This document shows positions 7,976 to 16,901 of a DNA stretch of 64,000 bases, one piece after another (positions within the stretch are counted from its first letter, which is position 1; each line of letters begins with the position of its first letter). The stretch is from Paenibacillus sp. SY21-1 (lineage in GTDB: Bacteria; Bacillota; Bacilli; Paenibacillales; Paenibacillaceae). The stretch is taken from positions 1 to 64,000 of the forward strand of contig NZ_STGF01000002.1 of assembly GCF_005222705.1 (NCBI RefSeq), written 5' to 3'. The notes beneath the pieces are model-generated. The model saw nothing but the letters and a program-made list of their open reading frames with translations. It was not told where the DNA came from and did no database searches. Made by a program: the position numbers and the translations under genes.

Positions 7976-8236
7976 CTACTGCTTCTCTAGAACATACCAT
8001 ACTGTATACAATACAAAAGCAACTACGGCAAAGACTGCTGTAAGCAGCGCCCCTCTAACGACCCGATGCCACCCGATACGGATCAACCCGTAGCATCCTC
8101 CATACACAATCAACCCGGCAGCGGCCCCTACCAAAAAGATGCTCGGTGCCCGCAGGATAACCATATAAAACAAAACGCTTACCCCTAACAAAAAGTAATT
8201 CATCCACAGAAATGCAATTCTTCCTTGCATCCGCAT
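7976..8236 (-). CDS. Small membrane protein of unknown function
   Basis: An 86-residue hydrophobic protein with three predicted membrane helices (about residues 8-28, 31-52 and 60-82) and basic residues (RIGWHRVVR) between helices 2 and 3, which places that loop in the cytoplasm. The start has GGGGG at RBS distance. I do not recognise a family. It stands alone, after the accessory block and before the anaerobic nucleotide reductase genes. Confidence 0.6.
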   Translation of the reverse strand: MRMQGRIAFLWMNYFLLGVSVLFYMVILRAPSIFLVGAAAGLIVYGGCYGLIRIGWHRVVRGALLTAVFAVVAFVLYTVWYVLEKQ

Positions 8237-8334
8237 TAAGCTTATCCCCCTATTTCAACAATCTCCATACAGTCTGCCGTTTCATGCGCACAGACTGTAT
8301 ACATTCTATATACGAGGAATCATTTCCTTCTATT

Positions 8335-8396
8335 TCCTTTGACAGGGCAGTGCGTCTCAATCCGAGAAATGTAATCCCTGTCTAGAGAATACAGTT
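8335..8396. repeat. CATTCCGAGA-type intergenic repeat, copy 1 (diverged)
   Basis: TTCCTTTGACAGGGCAGTGC then GTCTCAATCCGAGAAATGTA then TAGAGAATACAGTTT. Parts match the repeats at 9234-9316 and 36720-36824 (CCTTTGG..., GCGCGTNTCATTCCGAGA, TAGAGAA). Non-coding. Confidence 0.4.
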
Positions 8397-8490
8397 TCGT
8401 CGTCATTCATCAAAATCAAGGGCGGTCGTATAGATTTCGGAGTGAAGTTGCTGATACGAGGGCTGCTGTGATCCTTATCACTTCAAAAAT

Positions 8491-8531
8491 CTATATATTG
8501 TATTAAAATGATAAATGAATACAACATATAG
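8491..8531 (+). promoter_or_regulatory. Two NrdR-like boxes upstream of nrdG
   Basis: CTATATATTG at 8491-8500 and CAACATATAG at 8522-8531 start exactly 31 bp apart, three helical turns. Both resemble the NrdR box (CWATATATWG core), the site of the ATP/dATP-sensing repressor of ribonucleotide reductase genes. They lie 24-65 bp before the nrdG start. A paired arrangement with this spacing is the usual NrdR architecture. Confidence 0.65.
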
Positions 8532-8555
8532 ATAAATCATTGAAAGGAGAACAGG

Positions 8556-9224
8556 ATGCTGACCTTCTACCCCCGGTTTATCCGCACTTTTACGGACTTG
8601 CCCGGACATCTGTCCCTGCTGATTCACGCCTGGAACGGCTGCAACATGCGTTGCTATGGCTGCCATAACGATGCGGAATTGATCGCCCAGCGGCCGATTC
8701 CGCATTTGCAGCTCAACGCCGAGCAGACGCTTGAGCGTCTTGCAGGCAGCGACACGATGATGGATGCCGTTTTATTCAGCGGCGGCGAATTTTTAATGGC
8801 CCGCATGGCCGAGCTGGAATGCTTTCTTGGGCGCGTCCGCACAATTTTTAACGGGAAAATAGTTATCTTGACGAACGGAACGTTTCCCGAAAAGCTGCGG
8901 CGGCTGCTTGAGCTTGGCTTAATCGACGGCGTCCATATCGATATGAAGCTGCCCTTCCATACGCTCGACCCGAAGGAGGATGCGGATGTGTTCGAGGCGA
9001 TCCTCGGCGTTACCCCGAGCGCTCGCTTATGCCGGGACATCCTCGCCTCCGTCGAGCTTGTCATCCGCCACAACAGCAGGCTGAGCCAGGTGCGTACAGT
9101 CCGTTATCCGCTGCTCAGCGAAGAGTTTTTTGAGCAAATCGCTTCTTATGTCGGGCAGCTGCAACGCAAATTTGACAGCATCGTCCCTTATTTCTTAAAT
9201 CCCTATTTCCCACCGCCAAGGTGA
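8556..9224 (+). CDS. nrdG: Anaerobic ribonucleotide reductase activating protein (radical SAM)
   Basis: A 222-residue radical-SAM activase that installs the glycyl radical on NrdD. The [4Fe-4S] cysteines are C29, C33 and C36 in WNGCNMRCYGCHN (CxxxCxxC). The SAM-binding part follows (VLFSGGEFLMA, about residues 71-81; LTNGTFP). It is longer than the compact E. coli NrdG (about 154 residues) and of the type often paired with NrdD in Firmicutes. Start: AAAGGAG nine bases before the ATG. nrdD follows 110 bp downstream on the same strand, with a repeat between, and NrdR-like boxes lie upstream. Confidence 0.88.
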   Translation: MLTFYPRFIRTFTDLPGHLSLLIHAWNGCNMRCYGCHNDAELIAQRPIPHLQLNAEQTLERLAGSDTMMDAVLFSGGEFLMARMAELECFLGRVRTIFNGKIVILTNGTFPEKLRRLLELGLIDGVHIDMKLPFHTLDPKEDADVFEAILGVTPSARLCRDILASVELVIRHNSRLSQVRTVRYPLLSEEFFEQIASYVGQLQRKFDSIVPYFLNPYFPPPR

Positions 9225-9233
9225 ACCGGCTAC

Positions 9234-9316
9234 GCCATCCTTTGGTTGCAAAGCGCGTATCATTCCGAGAAATATAGAGAAAGGATGGCGAAAACACCCC
9301 CTTTCCTATATGAAAA
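9234..9316. repeat. CATTCCGAGA-type intergenic repeat, copy 2
   Basis: Located between nrdG and nrdD. It shares CCTTTGG, GCGCGTATCATTCCGAGA, TAGAGAA and CTTTCCTATAT with the copy at 36720-36824. GCCATCCTTT (9234-9243) and AAAGGATGGC (9280-9289) are perfect inverted arms, so the transcript can fold between the two genes. Confidence 0.5.
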
Positions 9317-9334
9317 ACAGAACGGAGGCCGATT

Positions 9335-11299
9335 ATGTTTAATCAATCCACCGATATCATCCGCACCTTTACTTCCCGCTCCGAAACGAAGGAAGCCGAT
9401 TACCTGAAACGGGAGAACAGCAACTTTGTCTATTCGCTTCCCTTGCTGCGCCATAACCTGACCAATCTGGCTGAGGAAGAGTTTTTGCTGGATCATATAT
9501 TGCCGCCCAACCTGACAGAGCTGTATCGCCAAGGCATCGTCTATATTCACGACAAGCAGCTAAGCCCTTATTGTCTCAGCGTTTCCTGCAAGGATATTGC
9601 CACTCTGGGCATTCCCACCTTAGCTAAAAATATGATATCCTCCCGGCCGACCAAACGGCTGGAAACATTGTTCCGCCATTTCAGCAATCTCGTCGTGCTC
9701 ATGTCGCAGCAAGTATCGGGAGCCGTCATGCTGTCGCAAATGACGACCGTTGCGGCGTCCTATTTATACTACGAAGAGCATGAGCTGGGCCACAAAATCG
9801 AGGCGGACGAGCTGCAGCAGTGGTTTCAAAGCCTCGTCTGGGAAATGAATATGCCGCTGCGCGGCGGCTCCCAATCCGCGTTCACCAATATTACGCTGGA
9901 ATTTGGCAAGCCGTCGGACGAAGTTCGCGAGGAGCATATCGTGATCGGCGGCACGATTCTGAATATGCGCTACAAGGATATTCCCTCCGTCTATTTTGAC
10001 CGGATAAACGCAGCAATCATCGCCGTCATGAAGCAGGGCACAGGCAATGGCATACCGTTTACCTTTCCGCTGCTGACCGTCCCGATCGACGATCGTTTTG
10101 ATTACGGCAATCCGCTGTTTCTCGATATGCTGGACGGAATGTATCAGTGGGGCGGCGTCTACTTTGAGAATTTCCGGACCCAGCCTTTCCTGGATGAGCA
10201 CTACCGCAAGCTGAACCCGTACATCAAGCCCCGCGATCCCGAGGTGAGCCGAAGCCTCTGCTGCCGGCTGCAAATCGATCTAACCGTTTTGTCGCGCGTC
10301 GGGAGCGGTATTTTCGGAAGCTCGACCGGCTCGACCGGAGCGGTCCAGGTGCTGAACCTGAACATGAACCGGGTGTTGATGGAGTACGGACATGACGAGC
10401 AGCTGCTGATGAACGCAATCAAAGGCTATCTGGACATCATGCAGCAAGGACATCTTGCCAAACGGAGCTGGATTGAAGAACACAAGGAGCTGTATCCGAC
10501 CTTCTTTGCCTTTAATCGCGATTTGTCCAACTACTTCCATGTTTTTGCCGTAACCGGGATGCATGAAGGGCTGTTCAACAGCGGCTATGCGCAGGGAATG
10601 AACGATGAACAAGGCCGGAAGCTCGCTCACCGAATCATGCAATTTATGACGGAGACGATCAATGGCTTTATCGTACGCGATCAGGTTGCTTGCGGAATCG
10701 AATATGCGCCGGGTGAAAATGCAGCAATCAAGCTGGCGCGCCACGATGTGAAATGGGCGGCCAAGCAAGGACGGAAGGTGGCGGTGCAGGGCACTGGCGA
10801 GGACGTCTTTCTAACGGCGGGCTGCATGTTGCCCTTTAGCGAGGACGATTTTATGCGTCAAATCGAGAACAGCGCGGAATTTCAGGCCTATGCAACTTCG
10901 GGCAGCATTCTGCATCATTTTCTGGAAAGCAAGCTATCGCCTGCACAATTGGCCGATTATGTACGGAGAATATTCAGCAAGCCGATTCAATATATTACCT
11001 TAACGCCTACCTTGACGAGCTGTCTGGCCTGCGGACAGCAAATCGCGGCAGCCGACGGGAAAACGATCTCTGTCTGCCCAACCTGCGGCAGCGACGATCT
11101 GGCCACCTTTAGCCGGGTAATCGGGTATGTCAAGATGATTGCGAGAAGACGGCTGACCGTCGATCAACAGGGCTTCTATACCGGCGAATACAACTTCTGG
11201 AGCAAGGCGCGCCGGTTTGACTGGAATACGCGCAAACGCCTCCGAGAGGAGGCGCTTGGCGAAGCTGAGGATAATCGTCGGGCAGCTACAAAGGGATAA
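9335..11299 (+). CDS. nrdD: Anaerobic ribonucleoside-triphosphate reductase (class III)
   Basis: A 654-residue glycyl-radical enzyme that makes deoxynucleotides without oxygen. The C-terminal zinc site is C563, C566, C581, C584 (CLACG and CPTCG), and the radical glycine is G597 in SRVIGY. The paired CCRLQID around residue 310 belongs to the active-site finger loop. The N terminus has no ATP-cone: the sequence enters the catalytic barrel directly, so dATP feedback through that domain is not expected. The tail after the radical glycine is long (57 residues). Ribosome site ACGGAGG. Its 3' end overlaps the convergent moeA by 14 bp. Confidence 0.93.
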   Translation: MFNQSTDIIRTFTSRSETKEADYLKRENSNFVYSLPLLRHNLTNLAEEEFLLDHILPPNLTELYRQGIVYIHDKQLSPYCLSVSCKDIATLGIPTLAKNMISSRPTKRLETLFRHFSNLVVLMSQQVSGAVMLSQMTTVAASYLYYEEHELGHKIEADELQQWFQSLVWEMNMPLRGGSQSAFTNITLEFGKPSDEVREEHIVIGGTILNMRYKDIPSVYFDRINAAIIAVMKQGTGNGIPFTFPLLTVPIDDRFDYGNPLFLDMLDGMYQWGGVYFENFRTQPFLDEHYRKLNPYIKPRDPEVSRSLCCRLQIDLTVLSRVGSGIFGSSTGSTGAVQVLNLNMNRVLMEYGHDEQLLMNAIKGYLDIMQQGHLAKRSWIEEHKELYPTFFAFNRDLSNYFHVFAVTGMHEGLFNSGYAQGMNDEQGRKLAHRIMQFMTETINGFIVRDQVACGIEYAPGENAAIKLARHDVKWAAKQGRKVAVQGTGEDVFLTAGCMLPFSEDDFMRQIENSAEFQAYATSGSILHHFLESKLSPAQLADYVRRIFSKPIQYITLTPTLTSCLACGQQIAAADGKTISVCPTCGSDDLATFSRVIGYVKMIARRRLTVDQQGFYTGEYNFWSKARRFDWNTRKRLREEALGEAEDNRRAATKG

Positions 11300-12545
11300 T
11301 CGTCACAAGCTCGCCTGCCAAGACGCCGGTCTTGGTTGGCGGAATGACGATCAGGCAATTAGCTTCCTTCAAGCTGACGATGGCGCTGGAGCGGTCCGCC
11401 CCCGCCTGTCTGACATAGACGGTAGCTCCATCGGTATAGCGGATGCCGCGGATGTAGCGGGTGTACGCATTGACTTTGCCATAGCCTTCGGCGAGTATCG
11501 CCTGCTGGCCGTGCTCGTCGGCCGTTATCGCCCTCTCTCCCTGCATCTGCCTCAACACAGGACGCACAAGCAGCTCGCAGCCTGCCAAACATGCTGCCGG
11601 ATTGCCCGACAGCCCGATAAGCAGCTTGCCGCCGCGAACGCCGGCGCTGGTCGGGCTGCCAGGGCGCATCGTAATCTTGTTGAACAACGTATCGCCATCC
11701 CAGTCCGCCAATATGGCAGCAACGACATCGAAATCGCCAACCGAGACGCCGCCGGTTGTCAGCACCAGATCGGCTTCCCCTTCCATGATGCCGTACAGCA
11801 TGCGCCGCGCCTCCTGCGGTTCGTCGGGTATGGAACCGATAAGCTGCGGCTCCCCGCCATATTCCCTGATCTGTGACGCAAGCATATACAAATTGCTGTT
11901 TCTTATTTTACCGGGCTGCAGCCGTTGATGGATGGCCAGCAGCTCGTCCCCTGTGCAAATAATAGCGACAATCGGCTTGCGATATACAGATGGCTCATCA
12001 CAGCCAATGGCGGCGAGCAGTGCCGCCTGGGCCGGGCCAATCCTCTCTCCCGCATCCAGCAGCTTTTCTCCCCTACCCGCTTCCAGACCGACCGGCGTAA
12101 TATTTGTGCCGGACGGCACAGCCTTGGTAAATCGTACATAGCAGCGCTGTCCGTCAGCCGTTTCCTCCGCCATCTCCTGCATGATGACAGCATCCGCGCC
12201 GTCCGGAACCATGCCTCCGGTCATAATCCGCGCGGCGGTCCCTGCTCCAAGCGCGCCGGCGGGCGGAGTCCCGCAGGCGATACGCTGAGTAACCTCCAGC
12301 GTAACAGGCAATTCGGCCAAGTCCTCCGTTCTAACTGCGTAGCCGTCCATGCCGGAGCGGCGGAAATGCGGTATCGGCTCCGACGCATACGCCGCTGCCG
12401 CAAGCCGATAGCCGAACGCCTGCTCGAGACGCACCTTGGCCTTATCGATGGGACGAACATGCCGCAGCAGCGCCCGCTGCGCTTCCGGCAGCGCAATCGC
12501 CGTGCGATCCTGTGTCTGATAGCCTCGCTTTGTACCTGACTGCAT
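11286..12545 (-). CDS. moeA: Molybdopterin molybdenumtransferase MoeA
   Basis: A 419-residue enzyme inserting molybdenum into adenylylated molybdopterin in the cytosol. Family motifs are present: SGMDGYAVR (about residue 65), RIMTGGMVPDGADAVIMQE, STGDELL-like ICTGDEL, TTGGVSVGDFD and LSGNPAAC near the C-terminal part. The frame is open 44 codons upstream, but the ATG at 12545 has AGAGGAAGA in place and gives the usual length. No other cofactor gene is adjacent. It converges on and overlaps nrdD, so the two transcripts can be antisense at their ends. Confidence 0.92.
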   Translation of the reverse strand: MQSGTKRGYQTQDRTAIALPEAQRALLRHVRPIDKAKVRLEQAFGYRLAAAAYASEPIPHFRRSGMDGYAVRTEDLAELPVTLEVTQRIACGTPPAGALGAGTAARIMTGGMVPDGADAVIMQEMAEETADGQRCYVRFTKAVPSGTNITPVGLEAGRGEKLLDAGERIGPAQAALLAAIGCDEPSVYRKPIVAIICTGDELLAIHQRLQPGKIRNSNLYMLASQIREYGGEPQLIGSIPDEPQEARRMLYGIMEGEADLVLTTGGVSVGDFDVVAAILADWDGDTLFNKITMRPGSPTSAGVRGGKLLIGLSGNPAACLAGCELLVRPVLRQMQGERAITADEHGQQAILAEGYGKVNAYTRYIRGIRYTDGATVYVRQAGADRSSAIVSLKEANCLIVIPPTKTGVLAGELVTIIPL

Positions 12546-12689
12546 ACGCGATCTTCCTCTCTGACCGTTCAGAGCCGCATGCTCCCATGCATTTGCTCTA
12601 TTACAATGGTATCTACATGAATTGTACCATGGCGGCACCCCAGCACCCGCATCCGATCTTGACAATTCACGCACCATTTGCGGCTAGCG

Positions 12690-13595
12690 CTACTCGCAGC
12701 GAAGCGCAACTTCAATGTCCTGATTGTAGTTGCCGAAGCCTTTGCCGAACAGCGTTACGCCGCCGCAGTTTTTGGCCGCAGCGCTGCACGAAATTCGGAA
12801 CAAAATTTCTTTTTCATACGAAATGTCCAGTGTATCGATCGTCGTGTCCGATACGCGGACGCCATCAATAAACGTGCCCTCGCGATTAACGCGAATCGTT
12901 TTATTCAGGCCGTAATGAATATTTTTGTACCACCATTCCGGCGTATATACCCCGCGTGTGCTTCCGAAATCGCCTGGATACGTCCATACGCCGACGCTTG
13001 CACCGTTTATCGCAAACGAAATGTCGGACGGCATATGGCTAACCGCGCATGGCGTCTCCGAGCAAATCTCCAGCGTAATTTCCAGCGATTCCGCCCGTTC
13101 GTTCGCGACCATATAGTTGGGAATCCGGTATTCTACAAATCCCGAACCGAACCACAACGCCCGTGCGCGCACATGCTCGGGATCGGCGAAATAACGCGGG
13201 TCGTCGCACATGCCGATCATGCTTGTCTCCGATGCCAGACCGCAGGTAGGCTTCACCTGGTAGGATGAATAATGCCCAATCGGAATCGATACGGCATATT
13301 TCTTTTTCGCGTCCGCTGCTTGAACGCCTTTGAACAGCAAGGTAGCCTGCGAAAGCTGCAAGTGACAAATCTTCTGCATCCCCCGCTTGCCTGCTACGCT
13401 TTCACAGCGAACGATACCGGCCTCCTCCAGCCTATGAATATGTCTGGTCACGATAGGAGACTTTATGGCAAGCGCCTCCGACAGACTTTTAATATTCATC
13501 GGCTGCACGCTCAGCAGCTCAATAATATTCACGCGTGTTTGCGACGAGAAACATTCCAAAAATCGCATATTGCGGCTGCTTACTTCTATTTCCAT
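12690..13595 (-). CDS. ArsR-type winged-helix transcriptional regulator
   Basis: A 301-residue protein whose first 80 residues form an ArsR/SmtB-like winged helix (FLECFSSQTRVNIIELLSVQPMNIKSLSEALAIKSPIVTRHIHRLEEAGIVRCE). The C-terminal 200 residues are a beta-rich domain rich in aromatic residues, of the kind seen in Paenibacillus regulators near carbohydrate genes. That domain probably senses a ligand, but I cannot name it. No CxC metal motif of the ArsR metal sensors is present. It is divergent from the alcohol dehydrogenase at 13912, with 316 bp between; this gap holds the dehydrogenase promoter and otherwise nothing recognised. Confidence 0.78.
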   Translation of the reverse strand: MEIEVSSRNMRFLECFSSQTRVNIIELLSVQPMNIKSLSEALAIKSPIVTRHIHRLEEAGIVRCESVAGKRGMQKICHLQLSQATLLFKGVQAADAKKKYAVSIPIGHYSSYQVKPTCGLASETSMIGMCDDPRYFADPEHVRARALWFGSGFVEYRIPNYMVANERAESLEITLEICSETPCAVSHMPSDISFAINGASVGVWTYPGDFGSTRGVYTPEWWYKNIHYGLNKTIRVNREGTFIDGVRVSDTTIDTLDISYEKEILFRISCSAAAKNCGGVTLFGKGFGNYNQDIEVALRCE

Positions 13596-13807
13596 ATCGC
13601 TACCCCTTTTTATGCCTTTGCACCCATTTACATAACCTTAAAGTTAACTAATCCACTCTGCGGGACAAATGATGAACCTGTAAGCGTGAACGGCCGACGC
13701 CGCCCACTGGCGGAAAAGCTAACGCTTCACGCTGAAGCGCATGCCAATTGTCAGGGTGAAACCGATAAATTCTTATATTTTGAAAAACCCGTATAGGTTT
13801 GTCTCAC

Positions 13808-13836
13808 TTGACATTGATGTACTTTATCACTAAAAT
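13808..13836 (+). promoter_or_regulatory. Sigma-A promoter of the alcohol dehydrogenase
   Basis: TTGACA (13808-13813), 17 bp, TAAAAT (13831-13836): a near-consensus vegetative promoter 75 bp before the alcohol dehydrogenase start. Confidence 0.7.
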
Positions 13837-13911
13837 TAACGGCGTATACATAACTTACATGATATTTAGTTGCTTTTCAAGTTAATCAAATCACATTTTA
13901 GGAGGCTAGCT

Positions 13912-15078
13912 ATGAATTCCTTTCAATTTGTTAACCCGACGCATATCGTTTTTGGAGAAGGCTCCGTCGATCAAGTAGGCAAGCTAACAGCGAACTACGG
14001 CAATACCGTATTGCTCGTCTACGGTTCAGGCAGCGTCAAAAAAACCGGCCTTTACGACAAAACGGTTTCCCTGCTTCAAGAAGCCGGCGTGACGATTCAT
14101 GAGCTTGCCAATATAGAGCCGAACCCTCGGCTGTCCACAGTAAAAAAAGGCATTTCCATCTGCCGCGAGCAAAACGTTTCCTTCATTCTGGCTGTCGGAG
14201 GCGGGAGCGTAATCGACGCCGCCAAGGCGATTGCCGCAGGTGTGCCTTATGAAGGCGACGTATGGGATTTCTTCACGCACAAAGCTACCATTCAGGAAGC
14301 GCTGCCGCTTGGCACCATTTTAACGCTTGCGGCTACAGGCTCCGAGATGAACGGCAACTTCGTCGTCACGCATTGGGAAGAGAATCTCAAGCGCGGTGCG
14401 GGAAGCCTTCATGTTTACCCTAAATTCTCCATCCTTGATCCTACGCTTACGTATACGGTTCCGCGCAACCATACGGTTAACGGCTCTATCGACATTATGT
14501 CGCATGTATTCGAGCAATATTTCAGCTTGACGGAGAACGCTCCGCTGCAGGAGCGCCTATGCGAATCGGTGCTTCAGACGGTTATTGAAAATGTTGAGCC
14601 TGCGCTGGCCAATCCGGAGGATGCTGCTGCAAGGGCAAATCTGATGTGGTGCGGCACGATGGCGCTTAACGGCGGACTTATCAGCGTTGGCGTACAAAAC
14701 GATTGGGCTTCGCACATGATAGAGCATGAGATCAGCGCGGTATATGACATTCCTCACGGAGCGGGCCTGTCGGTTGTATTCCCTAACTGGATGAAATATG
14801 TGTACAAAGAGCGTGTGGACCGTTTCGTTCAGTATGCCGTTCGGGTATGGAATATTGATCCTGAAGGCAAAACAGACGATGAAGTGGCTTTGGCCGGCAT
14901 TCAAGCGACCCGCGATTTCTTTACACGTATCGGAGCAGAAGCCCGTCTTGCCGATTTCGGCATTGGCAGCGACCAGCTCGACCGGATGGCCGGGGAAGCG
15001 GTACGCTATGGCAATATTGGCAACTTCAAACGTCTGGACAAGCAGGACGTCTATAATATTCTTGAACTTTCGCTTTAA
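13912..15078 (+). CDS. Iron-containing alcohol dehydrogenase (butanol dehydrogenase-like)
   Basis: A 388-residue group III alcohol dehydrogenase, close to the NAD(P)H-dependent butanol dehydrogenases (YugJ/YugK, BdhA). The nucleotide-binding GGGSVIDAAKAI motif is near residue 95. Metal ligands are the D and H of DIMSHVFEQY, the H of HMIEHEISAVYDIPHGAGLSVVFP and the second H in IPHGAG. The ATG at 13912 was chosen because AGGAGG precedes it; the 14 extra upstream codons lack a ribosome site. An aldo/keto reductase follows 36 bp downstream, so the pair probably reduces aldehydes formed in metabolism. Confidence 0.9.
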   Translation: MNSFQFVNPTHIVFGEGSVDQVGKLTANYGNTVLLVYGSGSVKKTGLYDKTVSLLQEAGVTIHELANIEPNPRLSTVKKGISICREQNVSFILAVGGGSVIDAAKAIAAGVPYEGDVWDFFTHKATIQEALPLGTILTLAATGSEMNGNFVVTHWEENLKRGAGSLHVYPKFSILDPTLTYTVPRNHTVNGSIDIMSHVFEQYFSLTENAPLQERLCESVLQTVIENVEPALANPEDAAARANLMWCGTMALNGGLISVGVQNDWASHMIEHEISAVYDIPHGAGLSVVFPNWMKYVYKERVDRFVQYAVRVWNIDPEGKTDDEVALAGIQATRDFFTRIGAEARLADFGIGSDQLDRMAGEAVRYGNIGNFKRLDKQDVYNILELSL

Positions 15079-15114
15079 GAACCGCTCAATACCAACTAAC
15101 GGAGGTGGCATTTC

Positions 15115-15942
15115 ATGTCGAATGCAAAAACGGAATCTACTGTACTCAGCAACGGAGTGAAAATGCCTTGGCTCGGCCTTGGCGTATGGAAGGTAAAGGA
15201 TGACGGCGAGGCGGAAAGAAGCGTAGCGTCGGCGATTGAAGCCGGCTACCGAGCGATTGATACGGCTGCCGCCTACAACAATGAAGAAGGCGTTGGCGCA
15301 GGCATCCGGGCTAGCGGCGTATCCCGCGACGAGATTTTTGTTACCACCAAAATATGGAATGCCGATCAGGGCTATGAATCATCTCTGGCCGCCTTTGAAG
15401 AAAGCCGTCGCAAGCTCGGCATTGACGTTGTCGACCTGCTGCTGATTCACTGGCCGGTTAAGGGCAAATACGTCGACACTTGGCGCGCGCTGGAGAAGCT
15501 GTACAAGGACGGTCAAGTCCGCGCCGTCGGCGTCAGCAACTTCCAGATTCACCATCTGCAAGATGTCATGCAAGCAAGCGAGCTTGTGCCGATGGTCAAT
15601 CAGGTGGAATATCACCCGCTGCTTACGCAAGAGAAGCTGCTCGCCTTTACCAAGGAGAACGGCATTCAATTGACTGCTTGGAGTCCGCTCATGCAGGGCA
15701 ATCTGGATCATCAGGTGCTCGCTGACATCGGCGCCAAATACGGCAAATCGGCTGCACAAGTCGTGCTGCGCTGGGATTTGCAGAACGGCGTTGTCACGAT
15801 TCCGAAATCCGTCAACCCATCCCGTCAGCAGGAGAACGCCGATATTTTTGACTTCACCCTCTCAAGCGAGGATATGGCGCTCATCTCGGCGCTTAATCAG
15901 AACAAGCGGTTCGGGTCCGACCCGGACAACTTTAATTTCTAA
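15115..15942 (+). CDS. Aldo/keto reductase (glyoxal reductase YvgN-like)
   Basis: A 275-residue AKR5-type NADPH-dependent reductase of aldehydes and dicarbonyls such as methylglyoxal. Catalytic residues are D49, Y54, K79 and H112 (AIDTAAAYNNE, VTTKIWN, LLIHWPV). The cofactor motif IPKSVNPSRQQEN is at the C-terminal end. Start: GGAGGTGG nine bases upstream. It is cotranscribed with the alcohol dehydrogenase and followed by a terminator. Function in detoxification is inferred from the family. Confidence 0.9.
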   Translation: MSNAKTESTVLSNGVKMPWLGLGVWKVKDDGEAERSVASAIEAGYRAIDTAAAYNNEEGVGAGIRASGVSRDEIFVTTKIWNADQGYESSLAAFEESRRKLGIDVVDLLLIHWPVKGKYVDTWRALEKLYKDGQVRAVGVSNFQIHHLQDVMQASELVPMVNQVEYHPLLTQEKLLAFTKENGIQLTAWSPLMQGNLDHQVLADIGAKYGKSAAQVVLRWDLQNGVVTIPKSVNPSRQQENADIFDFTLSSEDMALISALNQNKRFGSDPDNFNF

Positions 15943-15960
15943 CCCATAACGGATAAAAGA

Positions 15961-15996
15961 AAGGAGCCCTTCATCATGAACGGCTCCTTCTTGTTG
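15961..15996 (+). terminator. Terminator after the dehydrogenase-reductase operon
   Basis: AAGGAGCC (15961-15968) pairs with GGCTCCTT (15982-15989), followed by CTTGTTGTATT. It lies 18 bp past the reductase stop codon. Confidence 0.65.
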
Positions 15997-16116
15997 TATT
16001 TGCGCCGGCAAAGCGGCTCTCAGCCTTGAACTCTTCCATAATTGGCTATAGAATATAGGAATCGACAATAATGAACCGCAGCAAAGCGGGCTGACACGAT
16101 AAGGAGTGTGCTTGAA

Positions 16117-16536
16117 GTGATTCCCTTCATTTTATTTAAACTGGGAAACGATAGTTTTGCTATCCCCTTCGACGAAATAGATGAAATCCAGAATGGTAAA
16201 AAAGGTACGCCCCTCCCCTTTTCCGAGCCTTGGCACGAGGGGATGATTACCATTCGCGGCGAGCTGTACACGGTGCTGAACATCGGCAAAAAGCTCGGAC
16301 TGCAAACAAACGAAGCGATTGACCAGGGCAAAAATATTTTATTGAACCGGTACAAGGCCGTATTGCTGGTCGACGAGTTGGAGCATACCATTACCGCCTC
16401 CGAGGAAGCGATTTCCGACAACGAGGACGCTGACGCCATGATGCGGCATATGTTCCCGACAGTAATCGCCAACGGCGCCGAGTCCGTACCCGTACTGAGC
16501 GTGGATGTGTTTATCGCTTCTACGAAGGTGGAGTAG
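16117..16536 (+). CDS. CheW-like chemotaxis coupling protein
   Basis: A single CheW domain of 139 residues (FKLGNDSFAIPFDEIDEIQ at the start, HEGMITIRGELYTVLNIGKKLGL in the middle). CheW proteins couple chemoreceptors to the CheA kinase on the inner membrane face. The GTG at 16117 is the better start because AAGGAG (16101-16106) is ten bases upstream; the GTG at 16108 is too close. It is an orphan, 46 kb away from the che block at 59-64 kb, and may serve another receptor array or act as a scaffold. Two hairpins follow. Confidence 0.75.
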   Translation: MIPFILFKLGNDSFAIPFDEIDEIQNGKKGTPLPFSEPWHEGMITIRGELYTVLNIGKKLGLQTNEAIDQGKNILLNRYKAVLLVDELEHTITASEEAISDNEDADAMMRHMFPTVIANGAESVPVLSVDVFIASTKVE

Positions 16537-16540
16537 CGCA

Positions 16541-16652
16541 TTTAGGCTTGCCCCGTTAATCGACATGACATGGCGATTAACCGGGCAGGCCTCGCGCCTT
16601 GAATCCAAACATGCCAAACCATATGGAGTTGTTTACTCCCATATGGTTTTTT
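16541..16652 (+). terminator. Tandem hairpins after the CheW-like gene
   Basis: First hairpin 16541-16592: GGCTTGCCC..GTTAATCG pairs with CGATTAAC.GGGCAGGCC. Second: AAACCATATGG (16616-16626) and CCATATGG (16639-16646), followed by TTTTTT (16647-16652), a canonical terminator. From 16653 to 16901 nothing else is recognised. Confidence 0.65.
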
Positions 16653-16901
16653 CGTATGGACAGCTTCTTCTATCAACAAAGTTGTCATAACACTTGCCGG
16701 GCCGAGCCCACCGGATAAGGTGAACTTATACTCCGCAGATTACATTATACTATTTTATTGCTTATGAAACTGGCCGCTTCACCCCTTCTTTCTATATTTC
16801 ACGTCATTTGCCAGCAGCTTAGCAGCAAGAAACCCAAATAACATTAAAAAAGCTTATAACGCAGAGCGTGCAAAAACATACTAAAGGATGTATGAACCGC
16901 T

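Noticed and set aside
11217..11876. Plus-strand frame of 219 codons opposite moeA
   Set aside because: Composition typical of a shadow frame; moeA motifs on the minus strand are complete.
13272..13796. Plus-strand frame of 174 codons opposite the ArsR-type regulator
   Set aside because: No ribosome site and no family resemblance; it spans the regulator and the empty intergenic region.
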